Of a stretch of DNA of 64,000 bases, positions 12,027 to 23,944 are shown piece by piece. Under the pieces are notes generated by a model. It was not told where the DNA came from. It saw only the letters and a program-made list of their open reading frames with translations, and did not search any database. The translations under genes and the position numbers were made by a program. This stretch comes from Beroe forskalii (lineage: Eukaryota; Ctenophora; Nuda; Beroida; Beroidae), in assembly GCA_011033025.1 (NCBI GenBank), contig WFMF01000013.1, forward strand, positions 620,001 through 684,000. The letters are read 5' to 3'. Within the stretch, counting starts at the first letter, position 1, and every line of letters starts with the position of its first letter.

Positions 12027-12441
12027 TACTTACAAATAAGAGAATTAACATACTGCCCTCGTGATCTAGGTCGGACATGATCACTATGGCGTCCCTCGGG
12101 ACCCAAACGGATCTGAACATAGAAATAGTGCTCAACTTCATAGCAAATGATCTACCGAGGGTGGTCAGTCTGGAACTCGTGCCCAATATCATATCGATGA
12201 GCCTTGAAACGCAAGTCATTCTGTGTTGAAGCTCAATATACTTCGTTGTTCAATGCTCATTTGACTCGAAACGATTATCGCATGATTCTATGATTATTAA
12301 CTTCTTTGATTCCTTAGTCCTTACTTCCTTATTTCTTGATAATACTCGTACAAAATTTATTCAATCGTCTCTATCAGATTACGTCCATCTTTTTATATTC
12401 AGACTGTTGATCATAGCAAATTAAGCTATCTTTTTTTGGTC
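12027..12441. other. Upstream region of the zinc-finger gene
   Basis: AT-rich sequence with no repeat or open frame that I recognise. It presumably contains the promoter and 5' UTR of the next gene. Confidence 0.4.
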
Positions 12442-15437
12442 ATGACAAATAACAACTCAATAAATATTGCTAAATCAAACAAATCGCAGATGCTCACTAG
12501 ACCAGATTTATATCAAGATGGTAAGAATCTCCACCATTCTCTTCAACTGAAAATAAGAGAAATGGTCCAGTCCATTTTGGAAAAGACGATGCCGTTTTGG
12601 GACGAAATAAGAGAAACTTTGCCTGTGGATGGAAGACATGTGAAAGTCTCTAAAGAACCACCCAAGGTTGGATCTTGGTGTTTCTTTTGCAATAGGTTGA
12701 CTGATGAACATTATAGTATAGCAATTAGCATTACTGCATATAATGCTTTACAGTAATCTTTTAACATGGGTCGCTTCTAGTACTTTTTACTGTCTACTGT
12801 ATCCAGTGAAGTCTGAAGACTTGTTCCATATAAACCCAAGTAACAGAACCCGTAATACGAACAATCCTCAGGCAAACAGGAAAAGAAGCGCTGCTGCCCT
12901 GACTATACCAGCCTTAAAGCCGCTGTGTGAACTTTGCAAATCAGAGTGCAGCACCTTCATCGAGCTCTGTAATCACTACCTACAAGAGCACGGACAGAGA
13001 ACGGACAACAAGGTCGTACTGCAGTGCCCCATGTGCCAATTCAGCATCAAGAAAGTCAGGGGTATCACAGCTATACGGTAGTAGAATATAGCGTTTGCCC
13101 GCCAAGATTCGCAGAAACAATCCACCAGATAGCTGTAGTTTGATTAGTTATAAATAGCATCCGGAGCTTTACAACCTCTTTTTTTCAGCGTACGTAAATC
13201 ACCTCGAGAAGAAACATATCTACGCCACTGGTAAACCGGTTGAAAGACCAAACACTTACACTTGCAACTGGGGTGGTTGGTGTACCGCCATTTTCAACCA
13301 CCCGAGCTTGGTCGCTGAGGTAGTACTTTTTATATCAACTTCGTCAAGTTCTCATTAAATAAAATGGCTAATATCACATAACTGCCGAGCTGCATACCAC
13401 CCCTTTAAAGATAATAAAATCTTCTGAATCACATTCCATCCTTCAGATAATAGAACAATAATATCTTCTAAATCGCACACCATCTTTCAGATAATAACTT
13501 CATGATATCTTCTGAATCGCATACCTTCCTTCAGCACAAGAAGAAGCACCGGCGGTCGGGCTTCATTCCCAAGTGTCCCAGGTGCCATGTTATCTTTGAG
13601 TTCGACAGTCAGCTGGCATCCCACATGAGGAACTCTATTTCCTGCGGAATTGGAGCGTTTGGTCTTTCCACTCCTCCGTCAGGTCAGATTTCCTCGGTAT
13701 TTGCTCATCATATGTCTCGTTTTTTCCGCTCTATTACGCTGTCTGCCATATATCCATAATTTGGTTCCATCCCTCACTGTGCTGAATACTTTGGATAAAG
13801 TTGGCACCTACTTTTCTAGAAGGATTGTATCATTAAGTTGTTGCAGGATCTACCAGCACATCAGAGACTCCCTCCAACGCTACACCAGCCGACTCTACTC
13901 CTGAGTCAGCCCCTGCTACTCCAGCCCCTGCTACTCCGACCCTTGCTACTTCGGCACTTACAACTCCAGCCCCTACTACTCCAGCCCTTGCTACTCCATC
14001 CCCTGCTACACAGGGTCCAGCGCAGGGGAGCAGTGCAGCCAGCATGGTGGGGAATGCGTTACTCGCAGCCCTCGCTACCTCTCCTTCCACCAGTGCTGTT
14101 ACCACCACTAATACAACCCCTACCAGCAGTGCTGACGGTGCCGAGTCACAGCCAGGAAGTGCTTCAACCTTGATATCACAGCCTTTTTCTTTGTCTCTAA
14201 CCACACCAAACCCTGTTTTTATCATTGAGGAGAATTAATTTTCGTTCTTCAGAGTTTAGAATTGTTCGTCCACTTGAAAAGTACTGTTTGGAATACGTAC
14301 ATTATATCTTTCTTATTATTTGACAGGTTTTTATCATTGAGGAAAACCTTGTTATGGACGCAGAAACAGGAACCCCAGTACCAGTCAGTCAGTTTGTTGA
14401 GAAACGTAAGGCTGACAAGATGGCTGCAGGTGGTGGTGACAATGTCCTGCCACCCCCTATCAAGGTGGCTACTGGAAGACAACTCAGGTGCCACTTCTGC
14501 AACAGGTCATTCAAGTCTAGAACAATCCTTCACACCCACGTTCAGAAGGTAAGTTTCGTGAGAAAGTAGGAATCTCATTCGGGAATCGGAACAATTACCG
14601 TATCAAGTTTTATTGGGAATATTTGTTACTTTGTTACTCGGTTAGTTAAGAAGTCAGTTGTGGTTTCTTGATAACACTATACCGTAACAGTAATTTCTAT
14701 ATTTTTGTAACTCTCTGTAAATTACTGTATATTACTCGATTAAAGTAATAATTTATGAACTAATTAGTCTGACCTTATTGAATTTATTGAAGTTATGAAT
14801 AAGTCTTCTAATGCTAGCGGATAAATTCATTATTCAAAAAATTCTAAAGTAATCGTTCACGTTATTAATCAACTTCCCTCCCCAGTACCACCTCCAAAAG
14901 AGAACTATTTCCTGTACGAAATGTTACAAGCTCTTCGGTACCATGCAGGAGGTTGATTCCCACTTTAATCGTGTACATCGGACAAATCAGAACCAATCAC
15001 ATAACGCCAAATCCTCCAATCAACCCGTGAACCAATCAAAAAGCGCCAAATCCTCCAATCCGGAGCCTGAAATCAAGCAGGAACCCCCATCTTCGTCAGA
15101 GATGTCAGATCAGGGTGCATCTGATACTGATGATTCTGGTCAAGTACTTGCCAGCGTAGATCCAGCAACTTGTGAAAATACAGAACAATTTGATAATGAT
15201 TCCGAGAATAATGAAGCTGGCGTTGCCACAATCATGGAAGAAGAAATCGAAATAAAAGATGAAACGGAGGAGAGCGAGGGTTTTGTGATATGTCCGCCTG
15301 AATTCGTTTCACAAGAACAATTATCAGATAATGACGAAAATGAGTCAGATTTAACGATCAAAGTGGAAAAAACTGAATTGAAAACACGATCTGGTCGAAA
15401 AACTAGAGCCCCACAAGATTACAGCTCGGGATTATGA
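12442..15437 (+). CDS. C2H2 zinc-finger protein, 649 aa, seven exons
   Basis: Exons 12442-12715, 12807-13061, 13189-13319, 13535-13682, 13847-14214, 14327-14548 and 14886-15437 join in one frame with GT-AG introns, and three zinc fingers are completed only by splicing. Fingers in order: CELC...HYLQEH, CPMC...HLEKKH (exons 2-3), CNWGGWC...HKKKH (CX5C spacing, exons 3-4), CPRC...HX6C, CHFC...HVQKYH (exons 6-7) and CTKC...HFNRVH. Most show the X12 spacing. Exon 1 also has CFFC without partners. Exon 5 is a Thr/Ala/Pro-rich linker with repeated ATPA-like units. The C-terminus is acidic and ends in a basic RSGRKTRAPQ stretch. Probably a nuclear DNA-binding regulator; I do not recognise an orthologue. 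The start ATG is the first in frame; the TTG at 12436 is discounted. The intron after exon 5 has duplicated ends (see findings). Confidence 0.85.
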
Positions 15438-16263
15438 AGTAGTATTATGTTTACTGTTTGTTTCCCTCTTTTTTATTAATGGTTACGAAGTTTTGATGTT
15501 ACGTTTACGAAGTTTTAAAAGCTTCAGCTTGTCAGCCTATTGGGCTCGTGGGCTACCCGTTTTTTATAAGTTTGTTTATTTGTTTGTTGTATCCAAAGAT
15601 CCAACCTGTCCCCTTATCCATTGAAGAATCAGATGATATTATTATGTCATCATTATATAAAGATCTATAACTACCGTATTAGTATTTTTATCTTCAAACT
15701 ACAGTACAAAGGTGCTGCAATATGATCAACCATCTTAAAGGGATGGTAAAGTTTTCAGATGCAAATTTCCAATTTTATCTTATTCCGGTAAAAATAGCTA
15801 CTTCATGACCTCTAATAAGGTTCTAAACGTTTGTTTGTACAAACACGCCCTGTAATAACTCAATTAAGGCTGTAATATTTGCCCTGAAAAGGCACATGGA
15901 TGTTATGAGGTTATCATGTGAAACTCATTGGTTTTTGACAATAATTATGTATGGATTAAGGTTCTCCAATTAATTATGGACATACCGAATATTATTTTTT
16001 TGTATGCACATTTGTGGTTCCGCCACAATGATGCAATTAATGAGCGCGATATCACCTTAGGCTATATTGAAAGGTGGACCCTATGCCTTCTCGGCTTGCG
16101 GTTATGTATAATGTATGATAAATTTTCCGTTACAAATCTATTAATTAGTGGTCACAGGGCGCATATTGTGGAATGAAACAAATCACATACTTGTTTACAT
16201 GATATTTCGGTAACATTCAGGCTAAAATGAACAAAATCTATTTTTGGGCCCAAAACTATACCA
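15438..16263. other. Intergenic, 3' of the zinc-finger gene
   Basis: AT-rich sequence with short open frames only. I see no gene or repeat up to the Helitron cluster. Confidence 0.4.
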
Positions 16264-19200
16264 TCCCTTTAATAATAAAGTAAATTCACACGTGAATAAT
16301 GTTTGTGCGGGCGCACACCATTAAATTTGAGCTTGCCAAGTAAATATCAAGAGAAAGAAAGGCTAAGCCGGGATAAGCCGGGATAAGCCGGGCTTAGTCG
16401 CGCCGTTGCTATGGATACAGATATTCTGCACGTGCAGATTAATCGTGCGCGCGTTCTTTACGGTTTAATGCTGTTTTGATTTTTGGTGATTAAAATTTTT
16501 TGATGCGGTAAAAATAATTTAGTTGATTTGAAGATTTGAGTTGCGGGGTTTGAAATTTGCGAACGAGGTGCTGCGTAGCAGCGCCGAGTGAGCTCTGTGT
16601 ATGCAGGCCCAACGGGCCTGCTAGTCTTATATATAATTTGGAGATGGCACGTGAATTATGTCTGTGCGGGCGCACAGTTTAAATTTGAGCTTGCCAAGAA
16701 AATATCAAGGAAAACGAATGCAAACGGAAGAAATGAGGTGCCGTTGCTATGGAGTTGGATATTTGCGCACGTGCAACATAAAGTAGTTCGTAAAGTAGTG
16801 CTACTATTACGTTAGTGATTTAAGCTGTCGAGATGTTGCTTTTAAATGTTGATGTTTTTAAATTTTTAGTTCATGAGGCATGTAGGAATATTTTGGACGA
16901 CAGTTATCGGAAGTTTTGGAAAGTAGGAAGTTATTACAAAAACTATCTAAGCAGTAAAGTTCAACCGATGAAATAAATTCGCATCGAACGATGTTCGATC
17001 CTACGTCTCGGCGTGTTTCAAAATTAATGAGAAGTTCACGAATTTCGATTCAGAACACTTCACGTAAACGTAAGGGAAAATAAAATTGTTGAACTAACAA
17101 AACGCGACATGCGCGCGCATTTTAATCTTGCGCGCAACGCAGAAACTCTGCGCGCGTCGCAAAGTTATTTCAGATATAGTTACGAACTTACAAGACAAAA
17201 TGCGCGGCGTGAAATTATGAATTTGATTTTGCGCTTAGTCTGAGCCGAGTGAGCAATGTAATTGCAGGCCCATCGGGCCTGCTAGTCTATTACATAAAGT
17301 AAAGTCACACGTGAATAATGTTTGTGCCGCCGTATACAATTAAATTTGAGCTTGCCAAGATAATATCAAGAGAAATGAAGGCTAAGGTGGGCTAAGTTGC
17401 GCCGTTGCTATGGATACAGGTATTCTGCACGTGCAGATTATAATCAGTTCTATGCGAGTGCTTTCTGATACGTTGTTGATTGCTGCGTTTTAGCGTTTGA
17501 AAGAACGACGTGTTTACTGTTTTTCATTTGAAATTCAAGATCTGGAAATAGAGAACGGGTATGGCTGGCATCGTGGAGGCTATTTCCGTTAGCATCTCTT
17601 CATAAATCTGTGACAGACGTCGGTCGATTTAAATCAATGCTGAGTTGATGGTAACGGAAAAATGTGAATTTACAGCAATTTAAGATTGAACAAAATCAAA
17701 ATCAAATTGAATCGAATTTGGGCATAGCACATTGCGATTTTGGAATACTGCTCTTGGCATAAATCAATGCTTTGATTCAACGTTCAGTATGAGTACGATA
17801 CTCGGTTTTAATTTTCAGATTTAAATTCATCATACAAGAGCAAATTATAATGATCAAAACTTGCACGGTCCAGCATTACTAAAAGTAACCAACGAATAAT
17901 GGTAAATTTTGCTCCTTCATAAACTTTTTGAGAGCTTATAATTAATATTTGGTCCTGTATTATCTAGCAGGCCCAACGGGCCTTTCTAGTCTATTACATA
18001 AAGTAAAGTCACACGTGAATAATGTTTGTGCCGCCGTATACATGTACTTTAGAGGCGTAAGACGAACACGCAGACAATATAGAGCCCTGCGAGAGCAGGT
18101 ACTTATATAATATTTAAATGTCGACAGCGTAGCTGGAGACATTTAAATAATTTAGAGTGCGAGGCGAAGCGAAGCTGAGCCGAGTGCTCTAAATCATATT
18201 TCTGCGGTGAGTCTGAGCCTCTAAAGTACTATAGTACTCGAACGGTGTACAAAAGACACACCCTGTACACAACAAGCACACATTACCTTATATGGTAATA
18301 ATAGAAAATGCTTGTTAACACAAACAAAAAAGCGCATAACTTAGCCGTTTTTGAGCAATTTTGATCAAACTTTCAGGATATTACGGGCAAGATATGACCA
18401 ATACATTCCTGAGTAGCTAACATTTCTGACCCTCAGAAATTGAGATATGACAGATAAACCGGTGTTTTGTTTTAAAGTTACCGCTTAACAACTGGCTTTT
18501 CGGTCATAACTCCGCTTCTGGAGCTCAAAAATGAATCTAAACTTCACTGAGATGTTGCTTTTATGAAGCTCTAAATATCCTGAAAGTTTCATCAAGTTTG
18601 CTCAAAAAACCTCGGAGATATGCACATTTTTGTAACGCAAAAGCAAAGGTCGCGTAGATGTGTATTTAAATTGGTGTGTCATAACAAACACATGATATAA
18701 AGCGCGAGTAGAACACGACTCTACGCATATAGTACTACCCTTTAAATCGGTCAAAACTTGTCGTGAGACTACTATAATCAAATTTGAGCTTGCCAAGAGA
18801 TTATCAAGAGAAACGAAGGCTAAGCTGGGCTAAGTCGCGCCGTTGCTATGGATACAGATATTCTGCACGTGCAGATTATGATCAGTTCTGTGCGAGTGCT
18901 TTCTGATACGTTGTTGATTGCTGCGATTTAGCGTTTGAAAGAACGATGTGTTTAGTGTTTTTATTTGAAATTCAAGATCTGGAAATAGAGAACGGGTATG
19001 GCTTGCATCGTGGAGGCTATTTCCGTTAGCATCTCTTCATAAATCTGTGACAGACATCGGTCGATTTAAATCAATGCTGAGTTGATGGTAACGGAAAAAT
19101 GTGAATTTACAGCAATGTAAGATTGAAAAAAATCAAAATCAAATTGAATCAAATTTGGGAATAGCACATTGGAATACTGCTCTTGGCACAAATCAATGCT

Positions 19201-19417
19201 TTGATTCAACGTTCAGTATGAGTACGATACTCGGTTTCAATTTTCAGATTTAAATTCATCATACAAGAGCAAATTATAATGATCAAAACTTGCACGGTTA
19301 GGTCCAGCATCACTAAAAGTAACTAAAGAATAATGGTCAAGTTTGCTCCTTCATAAACTTTTTGAGAGCTTATTATTTGGTCCTGTATCATCTGGCAGGC
19401 CCAACGGGCCTTTCTAG
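16264..19417 (+). mobile_element. Four head-to-tail Helitron-like units
   Basis: The units are 16264-16624, 16625-17285, 17286-17989 and 17990-19417. Each starts with TC, continues with a conserved CACACGTGAATAATGTTTGTG-like stretch (21 positions, slightly variable) and ATTTGAGCTTGCCAAG, and ends with a GC-rich hairpin (AGGCCC-AAC-GGGCCT) a few bases before CTAG. Unit junctions read CTAG|TC. The outer boundaries are A|TC and CTAG|T, the A-T insertion rule of Helitrons (5' TC, 3' hairpin plus CTRR). No Rep/helicase coding is present, so they are non-autonomous. Units 3 and 4 are nearly identical outside the nested insertion. Confidence 0.75.
18043..18775. mobile_element. Insertion nested in Helitron unit 4
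   Basis: Unit 3 reads straight through GTATACA|ATTAAATTT, while unit 4 has 733 extra bases at that point. The insert starts with a 187-bp fold whose ends are GTACTTTAGAGGC (18044-18056) and GCCTCTAAAGTAC (18217-18229), with internal palindromes such as ATTTAAATGTC...GACATTTAAAT. The rest is AT-rich without coding. The family is unknown. Confidence 0.65.
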
Positions 19418-19844
19418 TGTCTCTATAATTATTAGTGATTAGTAAATGCGTAGAGTTAGAATGTTGATCCATCAGCTACTGTAGTTGGTGGATTTTTAAT
19501 TTGGTTAGTTGGCAACTTTCCTTTATTCTAATTTCTGGTTTTTATACATGTGCTGAAGTTATGAACTGTATCATTGGAAAAATATTCAGAAAATTTTACA
19601 GGAATTATTGCAGTTTGAAATCTCCTAACCTATAAAAAGTGTGAAAGTATAAATAACATTTTATTGCTTTACCAATAGCCAATGGTGCTGAGAAGAGTGA
19701 CCCGGATGCAGTGATACCTGACAACAATCTACTATTATATTGACATCAGATCCAGGAAAGCAGGAATTTGACTCCTGTTCCAGGAACTTGACAGGAGACC
19801 CTGTAACAACAGATCCAAGCACCTGAAGTATTAGACAATTGAAA
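19418..19844 (+). other. Likely 5' UTR/promoter of MOB4
   Basis: AT-rich sequence between the last Helitron unit and the MOB4 start codon. No other feature is visible. Confidence 0.35.
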
Positions 19845-22800
19845 ATGGAAACAGATAGAAGGAGCGAAGTTATTCTGCGGAGGATCAACCCTGGAACCAA
19901 ATATAAGGTCAGTTGTTACAATGTGATCTATTAACTCTGTTGACACGATCTGTCTGTCTATTTCAACAATGAAGCAATTAGCTCAATTTGGCTTAATAGG
20001 GTGATTGTAAGGGCATTAATCAGAACAGCAACAGTTTTTAATATCACTTTTCTATATTGAAGCAAAACGATTGGCATATAACTACTGCATGGTTGACTGG
20101 TCAGGTCATTATACTATTATAACCGATCAACATTCGGCAAACTACTTACTACATCTCACTGAATCAGTTATATTACTGTAGCTGTAGCTGTCGTAACACC
20201 GAGAATAGAGAATCATACTTAAATTCCCAAGTCATGCCCACTGTGTACGTACGCGATTATACTGTTTAAAATCAGTATCATGTACGTACAAATAGCGCTT
20301 GTGTGAGAATTTTCGAACCCGTCCATTACCTGTTTGTTCACCCCTTGGCATTACCCGTTCACTCAATCCTTGATCTTGACCATTCCCCGTTCATCCATTC
20401 TCTGTTCATCCATTTCCTGTCCATCCATTCCCGGTTCATTCCATGTTCATTCATTCCCTGTTCATTCTTTCCCTGTTCATTCATTCCCCGTTCACTCATT
20501 CCGCGTTCACTCATTCCCCTTTCACTCATTCCTCGTTCATTCATTCCCTGTTCATTCAGACACTCATTCCTTGCCCATTTCCCCGTTAACTCCTTCCTCT
20601 GCAGGACTTCTACTCGTGGCCTGATGAAGAGCTGGAGGAGATGGAGAGTACACTAGCCATCCAGCAGTACATCGCTCAGAGAGTCCGAGCTGACTTCACC
20701 AACTTGGAGGGCATCTTAGAGCTCCCGCTCAAAGTGGATGTCAACGTCTGGAATTACGAACATCTCAGGTTACATACCATTCGATATGTTATTTGGTGTG
20801 CTGTATTTGATGGAGACACAAAGAGCCAAAGAATTATTATAGGGATTGTTTGTTAAATTACTGTACGACACTACTTTATACAATCAAATTTTAGCTATGT
20901 AAGTTGGTAGAATAGTAGAACGACAAGTTGTTGAAGTTTCTGAACTGTGTTTTATAATTCTGTTTTCTGCCAGGCAGTTCTGTATGCAGTTGAATGAGTT
21001 GTGTGTGATGTTGCAGCCTGTCTGCAACGCTGAGACCTGTTCCCAGATGACAGCAACAGCTAGCTGGATATTTCTCTGTGCTGTAAGTCACCTGAGGAAA
21101 TGGTGATTTATCAATGTAACTATTTAATGGGAGGAGGGGTTTCAGAACGTTGGTTAAGCTTGGTTTTATTGGCTAAACTGGGGCTAACTTGTAGGAAACT
21201 TGATACAATGAGGAGATTTCAATATCCGATTTAGTATTAAATATAAGTCAACTAATGAGGTTTAATCTATCTATCCAATCGTCTGATATGACTTTGATTT
21301 TCGAAAGCTTCTGCTTTAAATAGTTCTTATATCATTGAACGTGTCCACCTCCAGTCTCCTGAAAGGCTGAAACTGACATGCGATTACTTGCAGGTGCACA
21401 AGGAGCCGAAGGAGTGCTGTGCTATAGACTACATCAGACACACTTTAGATGGGGCAGCTAACATCCTCAACAGCAACAAATACTTCCCTAGCCGGTAAGA
21501 ATACAGTGTCCTTTGCTTTGGCGTGATTTCTGTAAAAACTCTTGTCTGACTAAACTATTATGCACGTTGGCACGTAATAAGTCATAAATACAAGTTCCCA
21601 TTTAAAATCTAACGAACCTCTCCATTTCCTGATCCCACTGTTTCCCTAGCCGAGTGAACATCAAGGACAGTTCAGTGAACAAGCTGCCCTCCACTTGTAG
21701 ACGTGTTTACCGGATCTTCTCTCACGCTTACTTCCACCACAAGGCCATATACGACGACTTTGAGGTGGATAAGGGCTTATTAATAAGGGACAAACTTTTG
21801 ACTCGTTATTGATTTCTGGTATCCAATGGGCCACATCTTTTTTGATAGACTAGTTTCAGCCGCATCTTGATACCCTAGTTTCACCCGGCACTCTATCCCC
21901 TCAGAGTCGCACGTTGCTGTGTCACAGGTTTGACCGGTGGGTTAAGAAGTTTGATCTCATCACCCCTGACTTGCTTATCGTACCCCTTGATGACAACAGT
22001 GACAACAGAAGTGACAACTCTGACGGCGATGGGTAATTAGCTGGGATTTACTCTGAGGTTTTTCGAGATCAAACATAATATTTTCTATTTTTTCCGATAA
22101 GATGCATTACCCGTCGAATGAGAATGATTCTCAACTTGATCCTATTTCAGGTATGCCACGCTGATTAACAACTCTGTCATTGAGTCACCGAGCTACAAGG
22201 TCAGACCCTAAGTTACGAGTCCATGTGTGTGTGTGCGAGAGGGAGAAAGAGTGATGGAATGTGGAGAATGCTGGGAGTTTGTATTGTGTGACTTAAAGTG
22301 GGAACTCTGAATAATATGTGTGAAAGTGATTTCTATTATAATGCTAAACTGTGTGAAGACTGACTGAAGACTGACTGAAGTGGGACTATAGAATTTCCAA
22401 AATACAAATTTAAAACTATTGTATTTTAACATTATAATTATTTTGATAGCATAATTGGATCCACTCTTCCATTTGAATCTGAAAGTGAAAATAATGTAAT
22501 ATTTTTATCTTATTTAATTAAGTATATTACTAACTTACTAAGTATTTAAACTGAGTATTTACGGACTATCTTATTTTATATCCTAGCACTGCTCTTTTCT
22601 GAATTAATTGTGATTAATACCGTTATAAATTCTTCATTGTAATCAATGTTAGCCTTTGATATTTCGATATTTATTTCATTTTCCTCGAAGATAATTATAG
22701 ATCAACCTTCTTCATGGAGGAAAATTTGCTCAGTTTTCGATCAAATATCTCTGGATTGCGTTTCCTTATTTGCCCTGAAACTGATCTAATGATTCTTAAA

Positions 22801-22971
22801 ATTAGTTTTCAATTGCTTTTGAAAGCAGCATCTAAGTATCAAACACCTAATAATGACGTGATCACCCTATCGCAGGAAGACGAAGAAGGCCACTACGCTG
22901 TAATAGAGAAGTCTCCGCACAACTCATCAGGAGGTGAGAGCAGCTACTTACAATCATATCTGATCATATAA
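19845..22971 (+). CDS. MOB4: MOB4/phocein-like MOB kinase co-activator
   Basis: Exons 19845-19907, 20605-20768, 20974-21082, 21394-21494, 21650-21764, 21905-22032, 22151-22199 and 22876-22971 give 274 aa in one frame. The N-terminus ([21 protein letters not shown]) aligns with human phocein LRRNRPGTKAQDFYNWPDE. The MOB fold follows: [26 protein letters not shown], the zinc-site [15 protein letters not shown] and [53 protein letters not shown]4 is the phocein subunit of STRIPAK (striatin phosphatase-kinase) complexes in the cytoplasm. The body matches human phocein (225 aa) closely, but the acidic DNSDN tail and last two exons are extra. If the GG|GTAATT donor after exon 6 is not used, translation stops at once (GGG TAA), giving a protein of usual length. 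Intron 4 adds one Arg at SRRV and has duplicated ends. Confidence 0.9.
20330..20575 (+). repeat. CATTCATTCCCTGTT-type simple repeat in MOB4 intron 1
   Basis: Degenerate 10-15 bp units made of TTCATTC plus CCNTGT/CCCGT are repeated about 17 times just before exon 2. Open frames here are repeat products. Confidence 0.8.
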
Positions 22972-23944
22972 AATCATCAGAGCGTATTAAAACACACAGA
23001 AACACGCATTTCAATTTTGTCACATTTTGTTACAAGTGCCGGTAATTTGAGGGATACTCTCAGGTCATGAAAATGGTGACAAGTGGCATATCTCGAGTTC
23101 TGGAATAGATAGCCACACCAAATTTTGCAGGCACGTCAGTTGAATGTTTACTAGAAGAAATAAATCGCCATCTCAACAAAAAAGTCGATTTTTCGTCCGC
23201 GATGACCGATTTTACGTTTTTTACTGTATTTTCAGGCTATGTCAATATCGCAATATTACCTGACGAAATCGGAAATTTTGGATCAAAACCATGTTTTTAT
23301 GACTTTCTTTGACATTCTGAACGGTTTAAAAGTGATTCTGAACAAATTTGGAAAATTTTTGAAAATTTATTTTTTGTGTCACCATGATGTCATCATGTCA
23401 TCACTGTGTCATCATTGACTCTAAAACGGCTCAGACAGTGTCTAAGGACCTCATACTATGACATCTTATCACTAAAGTGAGTCAAAGTAGACAGAAACTC
23501 GTTATTTTGCTTTGTCACGTTTTTGTCACGTTTTTGTTACATGCCGGTAATTTGCCGGTAATTCGGCGGATTCATGAACTCCCTGAAATTACATTTACCG
23601 CCAAAACTAGAATTCCTTAAATCTTTCTACAAAATTTTGGCATATCAAATCGGCAACCATTCACCGAGAAACACTCAAAAACATAACTTAGTCGCTTATT
23701 AAAAAGAGTGATTAATGATTATTTCATCGATACCTACAGACCGTTTTCTGGCGCAGGATACATGTCGACGTTTTGTCCAAATTGGCAAAAATATTGGACA
23801 AAATTTTAACTCATCGAAACGGCTATCTTTCACCTAAATCAGTCAGATGAACATCTGAAATGCTTATTAAACCTAGCTGGTGGTCATTTCATCGGTAAAA
23901 ACCGTTTTATAGCCCAGGACATATTTCAACATTTTCTCCAAATA
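22972..23944. other. Intergenic, no gene seen
   Basis: AT-rich sequence with scattered short repeats (GGTAATTTGCCGGTAATT, GTCATCATGTCATCAC). Nothing coding is seen. Confidence 0.4.

Noticed and set aside
13833-14225. Minus-strand open frame of 130 codons, Gly/Val/Ala rich
   Set aside because: It is the shadow of the Thr/Ala/Pro repeats in exon 5 of the zinc-finger gene on the plus strand.
20303-20656. Open frame of 117 codons ending in MOB4 exon 2
   Set aside because: It runs over the CATTCATTCCC repeat in intron 1 and enters exon 2 in the wrong frame.
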